DNA of 9,493 nucleotides from CAYOEJ01 sp964403015 (GCA_964403015.1 CAYOEJ010000052.1:1-9493), one strand, 5' to 3'; positions 1-6,940 are shown, numbered from the stretch's first letter. The notes: generated by a model not told the origin, from the letters alone. Made by a program: numbers and translations.

Positions 1-502
1 TACCCTTGATCACGTCGTGCATGCGATCTCGATGGGAGATGTGTGCGTAGATGTCCGGATCAATAGAGTCCAAGGAAACGTTCACGCGCTTCAGGCCCGC
101 CTCAGCGAGTACCCGAACCTTCTTGTCTAGGCCAAGTGCATTCGTGGTCAAAGAGATATCTGGCGTGTTGCCCGAGCGAGTAGTGAGTGAGGACGTAAAT
201 CCAATAATGCTCTGAAGGCCTCCGCGCAGAAGCGGCTCACCTCCGGTGAATCGAACTTCTTCGATGCCGAGCATGTCAACTGCAATGCGAATCAGTCGCA
301 TAACTTCGTCGTCGGTCAGCGTTTGCTCGGTCGGGAGCCAATCGAGCCCCTCGGGGGGCATACAGTAGGAGCAGCGCAGATTGCATCGATCGGTGAGGGA
401 GACTCGCAGATCGCGAGCAACGCGTCCCCAACTATCGCGCAACTCAAGAGCCTCCAACGGCGTGGCGGCATGAGATCCTGAAGTCATCGGTGAGAGAGAC
501 AC
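1..502 (-). CDS. moaA: GTP 3',8-cyclase MoaA, 5' part (cut by window edge)
   Basis: Radical-SAM enzyme that converts GTP to 3',8-cyclo-7,8-dihydro-GTP, the first step of molybdenum-cofactor synthesis in the cytoplasm. The visible 167 residues carry the MoaA hallmarks: the radical-SAM cluster motif CNLRCSYC (Cys40, Cys44, Cys47), the SAM-contact motif TGGEP at 86-90, TTNA at 119-122 and NVSLDS at 141-146. The C-terminal half, which should hold the second Fe-S cluster and the GTP site, lies outside the window. I chose the GTG at 502 because AGGA (511-514 on the plus strand, read as its complement) sits 8 nt upstream. The ATG five codons later (487) is the alternative and has no ribosome binding site. 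The gene diverges from a MobA-type gene, which supports the pathway assignment. Confidence 0.95.
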   Translation of the reverse strand, partial: MSLSPMTSGSHAATPLEALELRDSWGRVARDLRVSLTDRCNLRCSYCMPPEGLDWLPTEQTLTDDEVMRLIRIAVDMLGIEEVRFTGGEPLLRGGLQSIIGFTSSLTTRSGNTPDISLTTNALGLDKKVRVLAEAGLKRVNVSLDSIDPDIYAHISHRDRMHDVIKG

Positions 503-514
503 GAGTGCAATCCT

Positions 515-594
515 ATCGAGTTTAGATAGAGTTTAAACACCTCGAGTGGTGTAAAAAATACTGCATCAGTAGTTTTCGGCTATGGGAGACGGTT
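515..594. promoter_or_regulatory. moaA/mobA divergent control region with dyad and direct repeat
   Basis: This lies between the two divergent cofactor genes. It holds the inverted repeat ACACC-TCGAGT-GGTGT (537-552), embedded in an AT-rich context. It also holds two copies of GAGTTTA (518-524 and 529-535) 11 bp apart, about one helical turn, and the palindrome GTTTAAAC (531-538). A GGGAG ribosome binding site at 584-588 serves the plus-strand gene. Symmetry, phasing and position suggest a shared operator, but I cannot fix a -35/-10 pair for either direction with confidence. Confidence 0.45.
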
Positions 595-1260
595 TTGAGT
601 GTACGAGTAGGCAATATGAGGTTGGGCACCATAGATGTTGCCGCGGTCATAATTTTGGCTGGCGGAACTGGTCGGCGACTCGGGGGTGTCTCTAAGCCTG
701 ACTACCGAGTTGCGGGGCAGCGCCTCATCGATATTCTGTTCACTGAACTCGACGCGGCGGGTTTTGTTGGCAGGAGCGTGGTGGTCGGACCGCCCAACTT
801 AGAAGTACGCCCGGGTGTGCGTCTCGTTCTCGAAGACCCGCCCTTGGGAGGCCCACTAGCGGGCATAGCTGCGGGCGTGGCGGCACTGTCCGATTTCGAC
901 GACGACGATCTGGTTCTTTTAGCAACCTGTGATGCGCCCTTGTCGGTGCGGCTACTGCCGGACCTCATTGCGGACCTTGAAAGCGCCATTGCGAAGCAAG
1001 AAACCACCGAGAGCAACACCACCTCTGAAAAGAACGCCGTCGTTGGTGCTGTACCGCTCAAGGACGATGGTGAAGCCTGGCCGCAGTACTTGCAGGGGCT
1101 GTACTTGCTGGAGGGTCTTCGCCGCGTTCCAAACGAACGACACGGAGCGATCCGCTTCGGGTTCGGCGGGCTCGAAACGGTTGCCGTGCGAGATGTTAAG
1201 AATCATTGTCTCGATGTGGACACGGAAGACGATGCGGCTCGTCTAGCGGACCGCCTGTAG
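595..1260 (+). CDS. mobA: MobA-type molybdenum cofactor guanylyltransferase
   Basis: NTP-transferase-fold protein of 221 residues, expected to transfer GMP from GTP to molybdopterin and form the guanine-dinucleotide cofactor in the cytoplasm. The N-terminal nucleotide-binding signature LAGGTGRRLGG is at 21-31 with the conserved Lys in SKP at 34. PPLGGPLAGIAAG follows at 82-94, and the metal-site Asp lies in LATCDAP (109-115). The C-terminus has the DVDTEDD segment that resembles the DIDTPEDL typical of MobA. I chose the TTG at 595 because GGGAG lies 6 nt upstream. ATG 616 is an alternative that keeps the whole fold. An acidic, Thr/Ser-rich insertion near residues 130-147 makes it slightly longer than typical MobA. 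Placement next to moaA supports the role, though a related family member such as a MocA-like cytidylyltransferase cannot be fully excluded. Confidence 0.82.
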   Translation: MSVRVGNMRLGTIDVAAVIILAGGTGRRLGGVSKPDYRVAGQRLIDILFTELDAAGFVGRSVVVGPPNLEVRPGVRLVLEDPPLGGPLAGIAAGVAALSDFDDDDLVLLATCDAPLSVRLLPDLIADLESAIAKQETTESNTTSEKNAVVGAVPLKDDGEAWPQYLQGLYLLEGLRRVPNERHGAIRFGFGGLETVAVRDVKNHCLDVDTEDDAARLADRL

Positions 1261-1381
1261 GTCACTTCGAGCCGATCGCGAGGGTATGTCGAAACTGACA
1301 TCTAGGATCGATGTACTAAGGACTTCGGATAACGCGCCCAAAAGCGGGACGTATGTCCGGACAAAGTGGGCGTCAGTGCAC

Positions 1382-1409
1382 TTCACATACCTTCTGCTTA
1401 CCGGATAAT
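1382..1409 (+). promoter_or_regulatory. promoter of the winged-helix regulator gene
   Basis: TTCACA (1382-1387) and GATAAT (1404-1409) are separated by 16 bp. Each hexamer matches five of six consensus positions of a housekeeping sigma promoter. The predicted start near 1416 gives a leader of about 54 nt, which contains the 1433-1454 dyad. A 10-bp palindrome TGTCCGGACA lies upstream at 1354-1363. Confidence 0.55.
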
Positions 1410-1432
1410 GTATGTACCCAGATGACAAATCA

Positions 1433-1454
1433 CCCAAGTCGTACGACACTTGGG
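1433..1454. promoter_or_regulatory. dyad in the leader of the regulator gene, possible autoregulatory operator
   Basis: Perfect 7-bp arms CCCAAGT and ACTTGGG flank the 8-bp centre CGTACGAC. The element ends only 3 bp before the GAGGGTGAG ribosome binding site and sits just downstream of the predicted transcription start. It is well placed for autorepression, either as a DNA operator or as an RNA hairpin hiding the start region. The binding protein is an inference. Confidence 0.45.
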
Positions 1455-1469
1455 ATAGAGGGTGAGTTT

Positions 1470-2204
1470 ATGAGTGTTGTGTCAGAGTTGACCGCAGCAT
1501 CGGCACTGCATGAAGCCGTGGCGGGGCTTTCTCCTGCTCAGCGGACTACGCTTCTGACGCTCTCGCATCACAAGGAGCCGGTAACAGTAGGAGTGCTCTC
1601 TGAAGAACTGGGATTGCATCCGAATTCCGTGCGCGAGACTCTTGATGCACTAGTTGCTCAGAATCTCATTGCCCGCACACCTATTCGTCGCAAGACTCGT
1701 GGCCGTCCTTCTTGGGACTACGTGTCCCTAGCTCCCGCGAACCAAGAGTTCGCAAATGACCAGCTGGTTGGGCTGCTTCACGTGTGCACGGAGATGATTC
1801 GGAGCCTGCCGATGGACAGCGCCGAAACCGTTCGCCGCATCGGAATCCAGTGGGGTGAGCGCCTTCTCGCTCAAACCGAGATCGGCCATGACTTTTCTGC
1901 CCCCACCGAGGATGCTGACGCCGCAGATCTCATGCCGGATCTCTTGGCCAAGTTCCGCAATTACTTCACGTCAATCGGGAATTCCGCGCTCATCAGCGCG
2001 GACAAACCTAATACGCTGACCCTTCATTCCTGCCCGTTCGTAGATTCGAATGGACGCATCGATCCGTTGGTATGCGAAATGCACCGCGGGTTACTGACGA
2101 AACTGGGCGGTACGGCGTCGGCGGGAAAGATCCGCGGAGACCTTCGACCTTTCGTCACGCCGTGGGAATGCCAAGTAACTTTCCGCGAGGTCGCAGACTC
2201 GTAA
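1470..2204 (+). CDS. winged-helix regulator, SufR-like (COG2345) family, candidate Fe-S sensor
   Basis: Transcriptional regulator of 244 residues. A helix-turn-helix occupies about residues 37-66 (VGVLSEELGLHPNSVRETLD), followed by a basic wing RRKTRGRPSWDY at 73-84. The C-terminal domain contains HSCPF (Cys188), VCEMH (Cys202) and WEC (Cys234). This C...C...C arrangement resembles the cysteines that bind an Fe-S cluster in SufR-type regulators; cluster binding here is inferred. The reading frame is open from 1353, but the ATG at 1470 has a clear GAGGGTGAG ribosome binding site and begins the conserved part. The 39 upstream codons overlap the predicted promoter and dyad. Because it adjoins moaA and mobA, whose pathway needs Fe-S clusters, control of those genes is plausible but unproven. 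Another possible target is its own gene. Confidence 0.8.
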   Translation: MSVVSELTAASALHEAVAGLSPAQRTTLLTLSHHKEPVTVGVLSEELGLHPNSVRETLDALVAQNLIARTPIRRKTRGRPSWDYVSLAPANQEFANDQLVGLLHVCTEMIRSLPMDSAETVRRIGIQWGERLLAQTEIGHDFSAPTEDADAADLMPDLLAKFRNYFTSIGNSALISADKPNTLTLHSCPFVDSNGRIDPLVCEMHRGLLTKLGGTASAGKIRGDLRPFVTPWECQVTFREVADS

Positions 2205-2334
2205 CGCGTGTGCGGATCGCCCCATAGTTTTCGCGACCGGAAGCATTCGTGCAGGTGACCCGGTGAGCGGGCGCGTTGACCCCGCAGTGTGGACGCGTGG
2301 TTCATGGTTCGGCAGCCGTCGGTAAGGTGGCCGC
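2205..2334. other. intergenic region upstream of azlC
   Basis: 130 bp with no gene and no convincing terminator. GGTAAGGTGG at 2321-2330 lies just before the azlC ATG. It may act as a ribosome binding site (AAGG) or, as TAAGGT at 2323-2328, as a -10 element giving a leaderless message. The sequence does not decide between these. Confidence 0.35.
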
Positions 2335-3009
2335 ATGTCCCTTTCCGTCGATCTTCGTGCTGCTGCGCGTGATACCGCTCCGATCGGGCTCGGTTACATA
2401 CCTCTTGGCCTAGCCTTTGGCCTGTTTGCGGTGAGTCAAGGATTCGAATGGTGGATGGCCACCGTCACCGCGGTGATCGTGTATTCCGGAGCGATGGAAT
2501 TCATTGCGGTCGGCCTTATCACTGGTGGCGCGTCCGTGGCGACGACGGCGGTGACAGCGTTCTTCGTGAGCTTCCGGCACATTTTTTACGGGCTCTCAGT
2601 CTCGCTGCGCAACGTCTCCTCGCCACTCGCTAAGATTTACGCGATGCACGCCCTGACCGACGAAGCATACGCCGTGCTCTCACAGCCCCGGGCGCGAGCC
2701 TTTAGCGGCGGCAGAGTGCTGGGTATTAGCCTTCTGTGTCAGGTGTACTGGGTTGTAGGGACGACGGCGGGTGCGCTCCTTGGCGAACAGCTTCCGTGGG
2801 ATCTCAGTTGGTTGGGATTTACGCTCACGGCCCTGTTTGTTGTCCTCTCGATTGACGCCATGAAAAGCGCCGCGTACCCGGGAAGGCTCGCATTCATCGC
2901 GGTTGGTGCCATTACTCTTGCGTATCTGATACATCCAGGGGCGATGATGGTCATCGCCATGATTGTGTATGCCAGTGTGGTGCTCGTGGCACGGCGGTGG
3001 CTCACGTGA
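2335..3009 (+). CDS. azlC: AzlC-type branched-chain amino acid exporter, large subunit
   Basis: Polytopic membrane protein of 224 residues, the usual size for AzlC. With AzlD it forms an exporter whose family members move branched-chain amino acids or their analogues out of the cell. Family hallmarks are the N-terminal APIGLGYIPLGLAFG (15-29), VYSGAMEFIAVGL (49-61) and FFVSFRHIFYGLSVS (76-90). Several more hydrophobic segments follow, and the C-terminal span is basic at its end (ARRW). The stop codon overlaps the start of azlD, so the two subunits are probably made in step. No amino-acid-binding regulator or leader peptide is visible nearby. The substrate is inferred from the family only. Confidence 0.92.
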   Translation: MSLSVDLRAAARDTAPIGLGYIPLGLAFGLFAVSQGFEWWMATVTAVIVYSGAMEFIAVGLITGGASVATTAVTAFFVSFRHIFYGLSVSLRNVSSPLAKIYAMHALTDEAYAVLSQPRARAFSGGRVLGISLLCQVYWVVGTTAGALLGEQLPWDLSWLGFTLTALFVVLSIDAMKSAAYPGRLAFIAVGAITLAYLIHPGAMMVIAMIVYASVVLVARRWLT

Positions 3010-3314
3010 GCGCTCACGCTTGGGTCCTCATTCTTGTTACTTTTGCCGTGACATTCGGCCTCCGCGCCCTGCCTTTCGGTGTGCGAGCCTGGCTCAAAGA
3101 CAGTGCCCTGCTCGCCGATCTTGGCAAACTCATGCCGGTTGGCATCATGGTAATTCTGGTGGCGTACTCGTTTGAGAGTTCGGCGGGGTTCGGTTCGGTA
3201 GCGGCAATGCTAGGCGTTGTGGTGACGGCCGCCCTCCACCTGTGGAAGGGCCACATAATGGTGTCGCTCGTCGGGGGAGTGCTCACCTACGGGATTATCC
3301 TTGGACTGACGTGA
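3006..3314 (+). CDS. azlD: AzlD-type branched-chain amino acid exporter, small subunit
   Basis: Small membrane protein of 102 residues with about four hydrophobic segments, the expected partner of AzlC. The typical AzlD opening is visible: an N-terminal span, then FGLRALPF, then the segment ending in LMPVGIMVILVAYS. I chose the GTG at 3006 because it overlaps the azlC stop as GTGA, the usual coupled arrangement. An in-frame GTG at 2997 is also possible and adds three residues. The pair forms a two-gene operon. No clear hairpin with a T-tract follows. Confidence 0.9.
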   Translation: MSAHAWVLILVTFAVTFGLRALPFGVRAWLKDSALLADLGKLMPVGIMVILVAYSFESSAGFGSVAAMLGVVVTAALHLWKGHIMVSLVGGVLTYGIILGLT

Positions 3315-3413
3315 GTTATCTTTATCGGGTGGATGTCCGCCACGTGGTGTGATCTTGCTCCAGCTCAATAGGGCAATCTCACCTAGAGTTTTAGAGCATA
3401 AGAAAGGTAGCGC

Positions 3414-3836
3414 GTGCGTTTACTTCTCAACATCATCTGGGGGATTTTTGGTGGGTTTGTACTCTTTCTCGAATACATACTTTTCGGCCTCCTCGCACTT
3501 ATTCCGATCGTGACCATTCCGGCGTCACTCGCATGTTTCCGGATTGCTGGTTACGTACTGTGGCCATTCGGGCGCACGGTGGTTCGCAAGCCGAACGCGG
3601 GTGCAGGTTCAGCGCTCATGAATATCGTGTGGTTTGTTATTGCCGGTCTGTGGCTAGCGATTGGGCACATCGTGACCGCAGCGTTCCAAGCAGTCACTAT
3701 CGTCGGCATTCCGCTCGCGATCGCCAATATCAAGCTCATCCCGGTCACGTGCTTCCCGTTTGGCAAAGAAGCTATTTCCATCGATGAGGCACGCGCTCGT
3801 GGCATGGAACTGGACTACAGCTCACCGATTGTCTAG
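3414..3836 (+). CDS. YccF-domain inner membrane protein
   Basis: Membrane protein of 140 residues made of two related YccF domains. The first spans about residues 4-56 (NIIWGIFGG through WPFGRTVV) and the second about 67-120 (MNIVWFVIAG through FPFGKEAI). Both end in a P-F-G motif after a conserved aromatic or cysteine-rich stretch, consistent with an internal duplication. The start is a GTG preceded by AAAGG (3403-3407) at 6 nt. The biochemical role of the family is not established. The 99-bp gap after azlD and a separate ribosome binding site suggest it is not tightly linked to the exporter genes, although no terminator is obvious between them. Confidence 0.88.
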   Translation: MRLLLNIIWGIFGGFVLFLEYILFGLLALIPIVTIPASLACFRIAGYVLWPFGRTVVRKPNAGAGSALMNIVWFVIAGLWLAIGHIVTAAFQAVTIVGIPLAIANIKLIPVTCFPFGKEAISIDEARARGMELDYSSPIV

Positions 3837-3885
3837 CGGCAAGCCGTCCTCTGTCTAACACTAGGGCTTTACGTGCATCCCAAAA

Positions 3886-3902
3886 TGCTTTAATCTTCAA
3901 CT
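3886..3902 (+). promoter_or_regulatory. extended -10 promoter giving a probable leaderless mRNA
   Basis: TG-C-TTTAAT (extended -10; hexamer at 3889-3894) ends 8 bp before the ATG at 3903. Transcription would therefore start at or within a base or two of the start codon. No ribosome binding site is present between them, which supports leaderless translation of the flavin monooxygenase gene. No good -35 hexamer is seen, as expected for an extended -10 promoter. Confidence 0.55.
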
Positions 3903-4970
3903 ATGAAGGCTTTTGGATTTCTTAGTTTTGGACACCACGCGGTTGCGGGTCAGCAGGGCATGGATGCGGGGGAAACCCTTCGATCTCAGCTCGAGCTCGC
4001 CAGGGTTGCAGACGAGATTGGTGTGAATGGCGCTTACTTCCGCGTTCACCACTTCGCACCCCAAGGCGCCTCGCCCATGCCGCTGCTTGGCGCGATTATT
4101 GGTGCGACGAAGAACATCGAGGTTGGCACCGGTGTTATCGATATGCGGTACGAAAACCCGTTCCACCTCGCGGAAGAGGCGGCAGCACTTGACCTGCTCG
4201 CCAATGGTCGCGTTGCCTTAGGTGTTTCCCGCGGCTCACCCGAACCCGCTAAGAAGGGCTGGGAGACTTTCGGATACTCGGGAGAAGCCGCCAATGGAGC
4301 CGATATGGCTCGGCGGAAGTTCGAGCTATTTCTAGCCGCGATCCGCGGATATGGCGTAGCCGAGGCGGCATCAATGGAAGAGCAGTACCCGAGGATGTAC
4401 CAGCCCGGCACCTCGCTCCCGATCTTCCCGCATTCGCCGGAACTTGAAAAGCGAGTGTGGTGGGGTTCTGGAACAAATGCTTCCGCCGAACAGGTGGCGC
4501 GCGACGGAGTTAACCTCATGTCGTCCACGCTCGTTGCCGAGGCTGATGGCAGTTCGCTCGGCGAACTTCAGGCCGAGCAAATTCGGGTCTACCGTAAAGC
4601 TTGGCAGGATGCCGGCCACGACTGGACCCCGCGCGTTTCTATCTCGCGTTCGATCTTCCCGATCGTGTCGGAAGAGGACCGCCAACAGTTTGGTCTGCTC
4701 GCTTCTGACAAGGATCAAATTGGCTACCTCGAGGGTGCTACCAAGACGACGTTTGGCCGCACCTATGCCGCAGAGCCCGATGTGTTGATCGAGCAGCTCA
4801 AGGAAGATCCGGCTCTCGCCGCGGCGGACACCTTGATGATCACCATCCCCAACCAACTCGGCGTGGACGCCAATGCCCGGATTCTGCAGAATTTTGCCGA
4901 ACATGTCGCTCCTGCACTCGGGTGGATCCCGAATACTGAGGGCCTCGTTGAGGGTTACCCCATCGATTAA
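3903..4970 (+). CDS. LLM-class (bacterial luciferase-like) flavin-dependent oxidoreductase
   Basis: Soluble protein of 355 residues with the luciferase-like TIM-barrel fold, expected to use reduced flavin (FMNH2 or F420) to oxidise an unknown substrate. Recognisable landmarks are the N-terminal strand FGFLSFGHH, LRSQLELARVADEIG (26-40), YFRVHHF (45-51), the IEVGTGVIDMRYENPFHLAEEAAALD block (72-97) and GRVALGVSRGSPE (102-114). The length fits the family. The ATG lies directly behind an extended -10 element with no ribosome binding site, so the mRNA is probably leaderless. Neighbours are not functionally linked, and substrate and cofactor cannot be read from the sequence. Confidence 0.9.
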   Translation: MKAFGFLSFGHHAVAGQQGMDAGETLRSQLELARVADEIGVNGAYFRVHHFAPQGASPMPLLGAIIGATKNIEVGTGVIDMRYENPFHLAEEAAALDLLANGRVALGVSRGSPEPAKKGWETFGYSGEAANGADMARRKFELFLAAIRGYGVAEAASMEEQYPRMYQPGTSLPIFPHSPELEKRVWWGSGTNASAEQVARDGVNLMSSTLVAEADGSSLGELQAEQIRVYRKAWQDAGHDWTPRVSISRSIFPIVSEEDRQQFGLLASDKDQIGYLEGATKTTFGRTYAAEPDVLIEQLKEDPALAAADTLMITIPNQLGVDANARILQNFAEHVAPALGWIPNTEGLVEGYPID

Positions 4971-5004
4971 GTCCTCACATCGGGCGATATCACCGCTGAC
5001 AGGC

Positions 5005-5052
5005 GTCTCGAAACGTGAGATTCCAATAGCGCAGAAGTCTCACAAAGTGAGA
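5005..5052. repeat. tandem dyads GTCTC-N5/6-GTGAGA, 32 bp apart
   Basis: Two 16-bp elements, at 5005-5020 and 5037-5052, agree at 13 of 16 positions. The second is a perfect inverted repeat, TCTCAC-AAA-GTGAGA. A third degenerate half-site GTCTCG starts at 5070. The starts at 5005, 5037 and 5070 are 32 and 33 bp apart, about three helical turns. This suits cooperative protein binding. Alternatively, the second hairpin followed by AGTTTTC may be a weak terminator of the flavin monooxygenase gene. Confidence 0.5.
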
Positions 5053-5195
5053 AGTTTTCGCAGGCAACGGTCTCGTCTGGCGAACCCAAGCCGATCGTCG
5101 TCGTCGCCGAAAACATAGTAATCGCAAAGATAAATGCGTGCGCAGCCAACCGCGATGACGAGCGCGGGCGTGGTCAATTTTTCTTGCCGTTGCCT

Positions 5196-5223
5196 TTGTC
5201 ACGCCTGATTTCGCTGGGATAAG
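5196..5223 (+). promoter_or_regulatory. predicted promoter of the symporter operon
   Basis: TTGTCA (5196-5201, five of six to consensus) and GATAAG (5218-5223, four of six) are 16 bp apart. The predicted start near 5230 gives a leader of about 50 nt before the ATG at 5280, which has GAAGGA (5268-5273) as ribosome binding site. Confidence 0.45.
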
Positions 5224-5279
5224 TGAGCTAGCCGGTCATACGATCAAGTTCTTCCATTGGCACACTTGAAGGACGGAAC

Positions 5280-6707
5280 ATGACCAGTTTTGGTTGGGTC
5301 ATTTTGGCGCTAGGCGTACTGGTCGGCGGTGGCGTCGCTCTGATAGGAACGTACGTCGGACGCCGGCAAACCAAAACCAGCGAGCACTTCTTCACCGGCG
5401 GCCGCAATGTGACCATGTCGCTCATGACGGCGACGTGGATTGCCTACGCGGTTGGCACGGGCCTCATCTTCTCGCCTGCGGAATCTGCATACCTCACCGG
5501 TATGTCCGCAATGATCGGTTACGCCCTCGCTTTGACGATCGCCTACCTCGTCTTCATTCCGGTGTCCCGCAAGATTCGCTCGCGAATTCCCGAGGGCCAC
5601 ACCATCGCCGAGTACGCGAAGGTTCGCTACGGAACCCCGATGCAGTTGACGACGACGATCGTCACGGTCATCTACATGTTCGTTTTGCTTGTTTCCAACC
5701 TTATCGGTGCGGCGCTGATCTTTAAACATGTGGGTGGCGTGCCCATGATCGTCTCGGTACTCGCCATTGGGCTTCCCACGCTGTACTTCGCAGGCTTTGG
5801 CGGCGTCAAGGCGGCTATCGCAACGAACGGCCTGCAGTCACTTCTCATTACGCCGCTGATCTTCCTTCCGGCCGCCTATCTGTTGTTCGATCTGCGCGGC
5901 ACGTATCCGATCTACCGAGGCGTGTTGGCGAATCAGACGGAGTTCCTCAACATCGGCTGGGATGCGTCCACGCAGTTTGCCGTGATGATTACCCTCGCGG
6001 TGACCTCCGCGGAGCTTCTCAATCAGTCTCTGTGGCAGCGTATTTACACAGCCAAGGACCAAAGGACGATTAGCCGTTCACTCGGCGCGGCCTCCATCAT
6101 GGTGTTCCCCATGACGATTGTTGCGGCGTTCCTTGGGTTTGCGGCGATCGGACTCGATACAACGGTGCCGCATTCATCAATCGTCTCCGGCATGGTGATC
6201 TTCGAAAACACGCCTAACTGGATCACGGCGCTGTTTACCGTCGTCGTCGTCCTTGCCGCTTCGTCAACCGGTGGAGACGCGCTCGCGGGCTTCTCCTCGA
6301 TCTTCTCGTTCGACGTCGTCCGCGTGGTCAATCCGAAGATAACCGCAAAGCAAGCGGTTACTGCGGGCCGAGTCGGCGTCGTACTTTTCGGTGTGGCAGG
6401 CATGGCCGTGGCATACCAGGCACCCTCGATACTCTTCCTGCTGTTGTTGGCGGACCTTCTGGCCTGCGCGACTGTGGTGCCCATTATCGGCGGCCTGTAT
6501 TCGGCGAGAATCGGGGGAATCGCGGCATTCATTGCCTGCGCGACTGGAATTATTGCCGGCCTGCCGATGTTTCTTGCCGGCCAAAGCTTGTGGAGCTTCC
6601 TGACGGCCCTTGGTGCATCCAGCGCGATCACCATTATTTCTATCGTTGCTTCGAAAAAGCGATTCGACTTCAAGCGCCTCAAGACCGAGATTGAGAACAT
6701 CGCCTAG
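5280..6707 (+). CDS. sodium:solute symporter (SSS) family transporter, substrate unknown
   Basis: Polytopic membrane transporter of 475 residues that should import a small solute with sodium. SSS landmarks are the FFTGGRNV loop (37-44) after the first span, the TATWIAYAVGTG span (50-61), LWQRIYTAKDQR (251-262), and the SSTGGDALAGFSSIFSFDV segment (328-345). The last matches the Ser/Thr-rich sodium-site helix of the family. The tail is short and basic (KKRFDFKRLK). GAAGGA at 6 nt supports the ATG. It is the first gene of a tight operon: the small membrane protein starts 20 bp downstream and the 5-FCL-like gene follows with overlap. Weak resemblance in the WQR and sodium-site regions to DUR3-type members does not fix the substrate. 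The partner gene suggests a folate- or thiamin-related compound, which is inference. Confidence 0.9.
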   Translation: MTSFGWVILALGVLVGGGVALIGTYVGRRQTKTSEHFFTGGRNVTMSLMTATWIAYAVGTGLIFSPAESAYLTGMSAMIGYALALTIAYLVFIPVSRKIRSRIPEGHTIAEYAKVRYGTPMQLTTTIVTVIYMFVLLVSNLIGAALIFKHVGGVPMIVSVLAIGLPTLYFAGFGGVKAAIATNGLQSLLITPLIFLPAAYLLFDLRGTYPIYRGVLANQTEFLNIGWDASTQFAVMITLAVTSAELLNQSLWQRIYTAKDQRTISRSLGAASIMVFPMTIVAAFLGFAAIGLDTTVPHSSIVSGMVIFENTPNWITALFTVVVVLAASSTGGDALAGFSSIFSFDVVRVVNPKITAKQAVTAGRVGVVLFGVAGMAVAYQAPSILFLLLLADLLACATVVPIIGGLYSARIGGIAAFIACATGIIAGLPMFLAGQSLWSFLTALGASSAITIISIVASKKRFDFKRLKTEIENIA

Positions 6708-6727
6708 CGCGGTTCGAAAGGAACGTC

Positions 6728-6940
6728 ATGTACTCAGAAACATTCTTCGCAGTCCTCATCTATGCCTCGATGATTGGCCTCATCTTCGTCTATGCCTTCC
6801 AAGTCGCAGTGTTCGTGAAGGATCGCCGCGATCTTCAGCGCGAACGTCGAGAAATTCGCGATGTGCGCGGCAATATTCAGGGCGCAGGCCGCGAATCGAG
6901 CTCACCTCACCACAAGGAGAACACCAATGGAAGCAACTGA
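6728..6940 (+). CDS. small single-span membrane protein, probable symporter accessory subunit
   Basis: 70-residue protein. It has one transmembrane segment at about residues 6-29 (hydrophobic up to FVYAFQVAVFV), then a highly charged, possibly helical stretch (KDRRDLQRERREIRDVRG, 31-48) and a polar tail. GAAAGGAA at 6716-6723 is a good ribosome binding site. It begins 20 bp after the symporter stop, and its last 14 bp overlap the next gene, so translation of all three is probably linked. Small hydrophobic partners encoded next to secondary transporters are known (for example MetS with MetP, YhdT with PanF), and this gene fits that pattern. I recognise no named family. Confidence 0.75.
   Translation: MYSETFFAVLIYASMIGLIFVYAFQVAVFVKDRRDLQRERREIRDVRGNIQGAGRESSSPHHKENTNGSN

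Larger units (their letters stand above)
4971..5279. other. 309-bp non-coding stretch before the symporter operon
   Basis: No convincing gene on either strand. It holds the phased dyads at 5005-5052, a possible further hairpin (TTCGC at 5057-5061 with GCGAA at 5080-5084), and a predicted promoter at 5196-5223. A minus-strand open frame starting at a TTG (5149) has a hydrophobic stretch but no ribosome binding site or recognisable domain, and I do not call it. Confidence 0.6.

Noticed and set aside
1353..1469. N-terminal extension of the winged-helix regulator from ATG 1353
   Set aside because: It covers the predicted promoter and dyad, has no family similarity, and ATG 1470 has a strong ribosome binding site.
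3315..3413. Terminator after azlD (GGTGGATGTCCGCC and palindrome CCACGTGG at 3340-3347)
   Set aside because: The stems are short or mismatched and no T-tract follows.
4967..5149. Minus-strand frame with a signal-peptide-like hydrophobic segment
   Set aside because: TTG start, no ribosome binding site, no recognisable domain, and it runs through the dyad repeats; treated as chance.
4971..5279. TPP or other riboswitch ahead of the symporter, suggested by the CCTGATTT...GGGATAAG stretch near 5203-5223
   Set aside because: The CUGAGA element and the paired stems of the TPP aptamer are missing, and the stretch overlaps a better-supported promoter.
6861..6926. N-terminal extension of the 5-FCL-like protein
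   Set aside because: It lies inside the small membrane-protein gene; ATG 6927 has AAGGAGA at the right distance.
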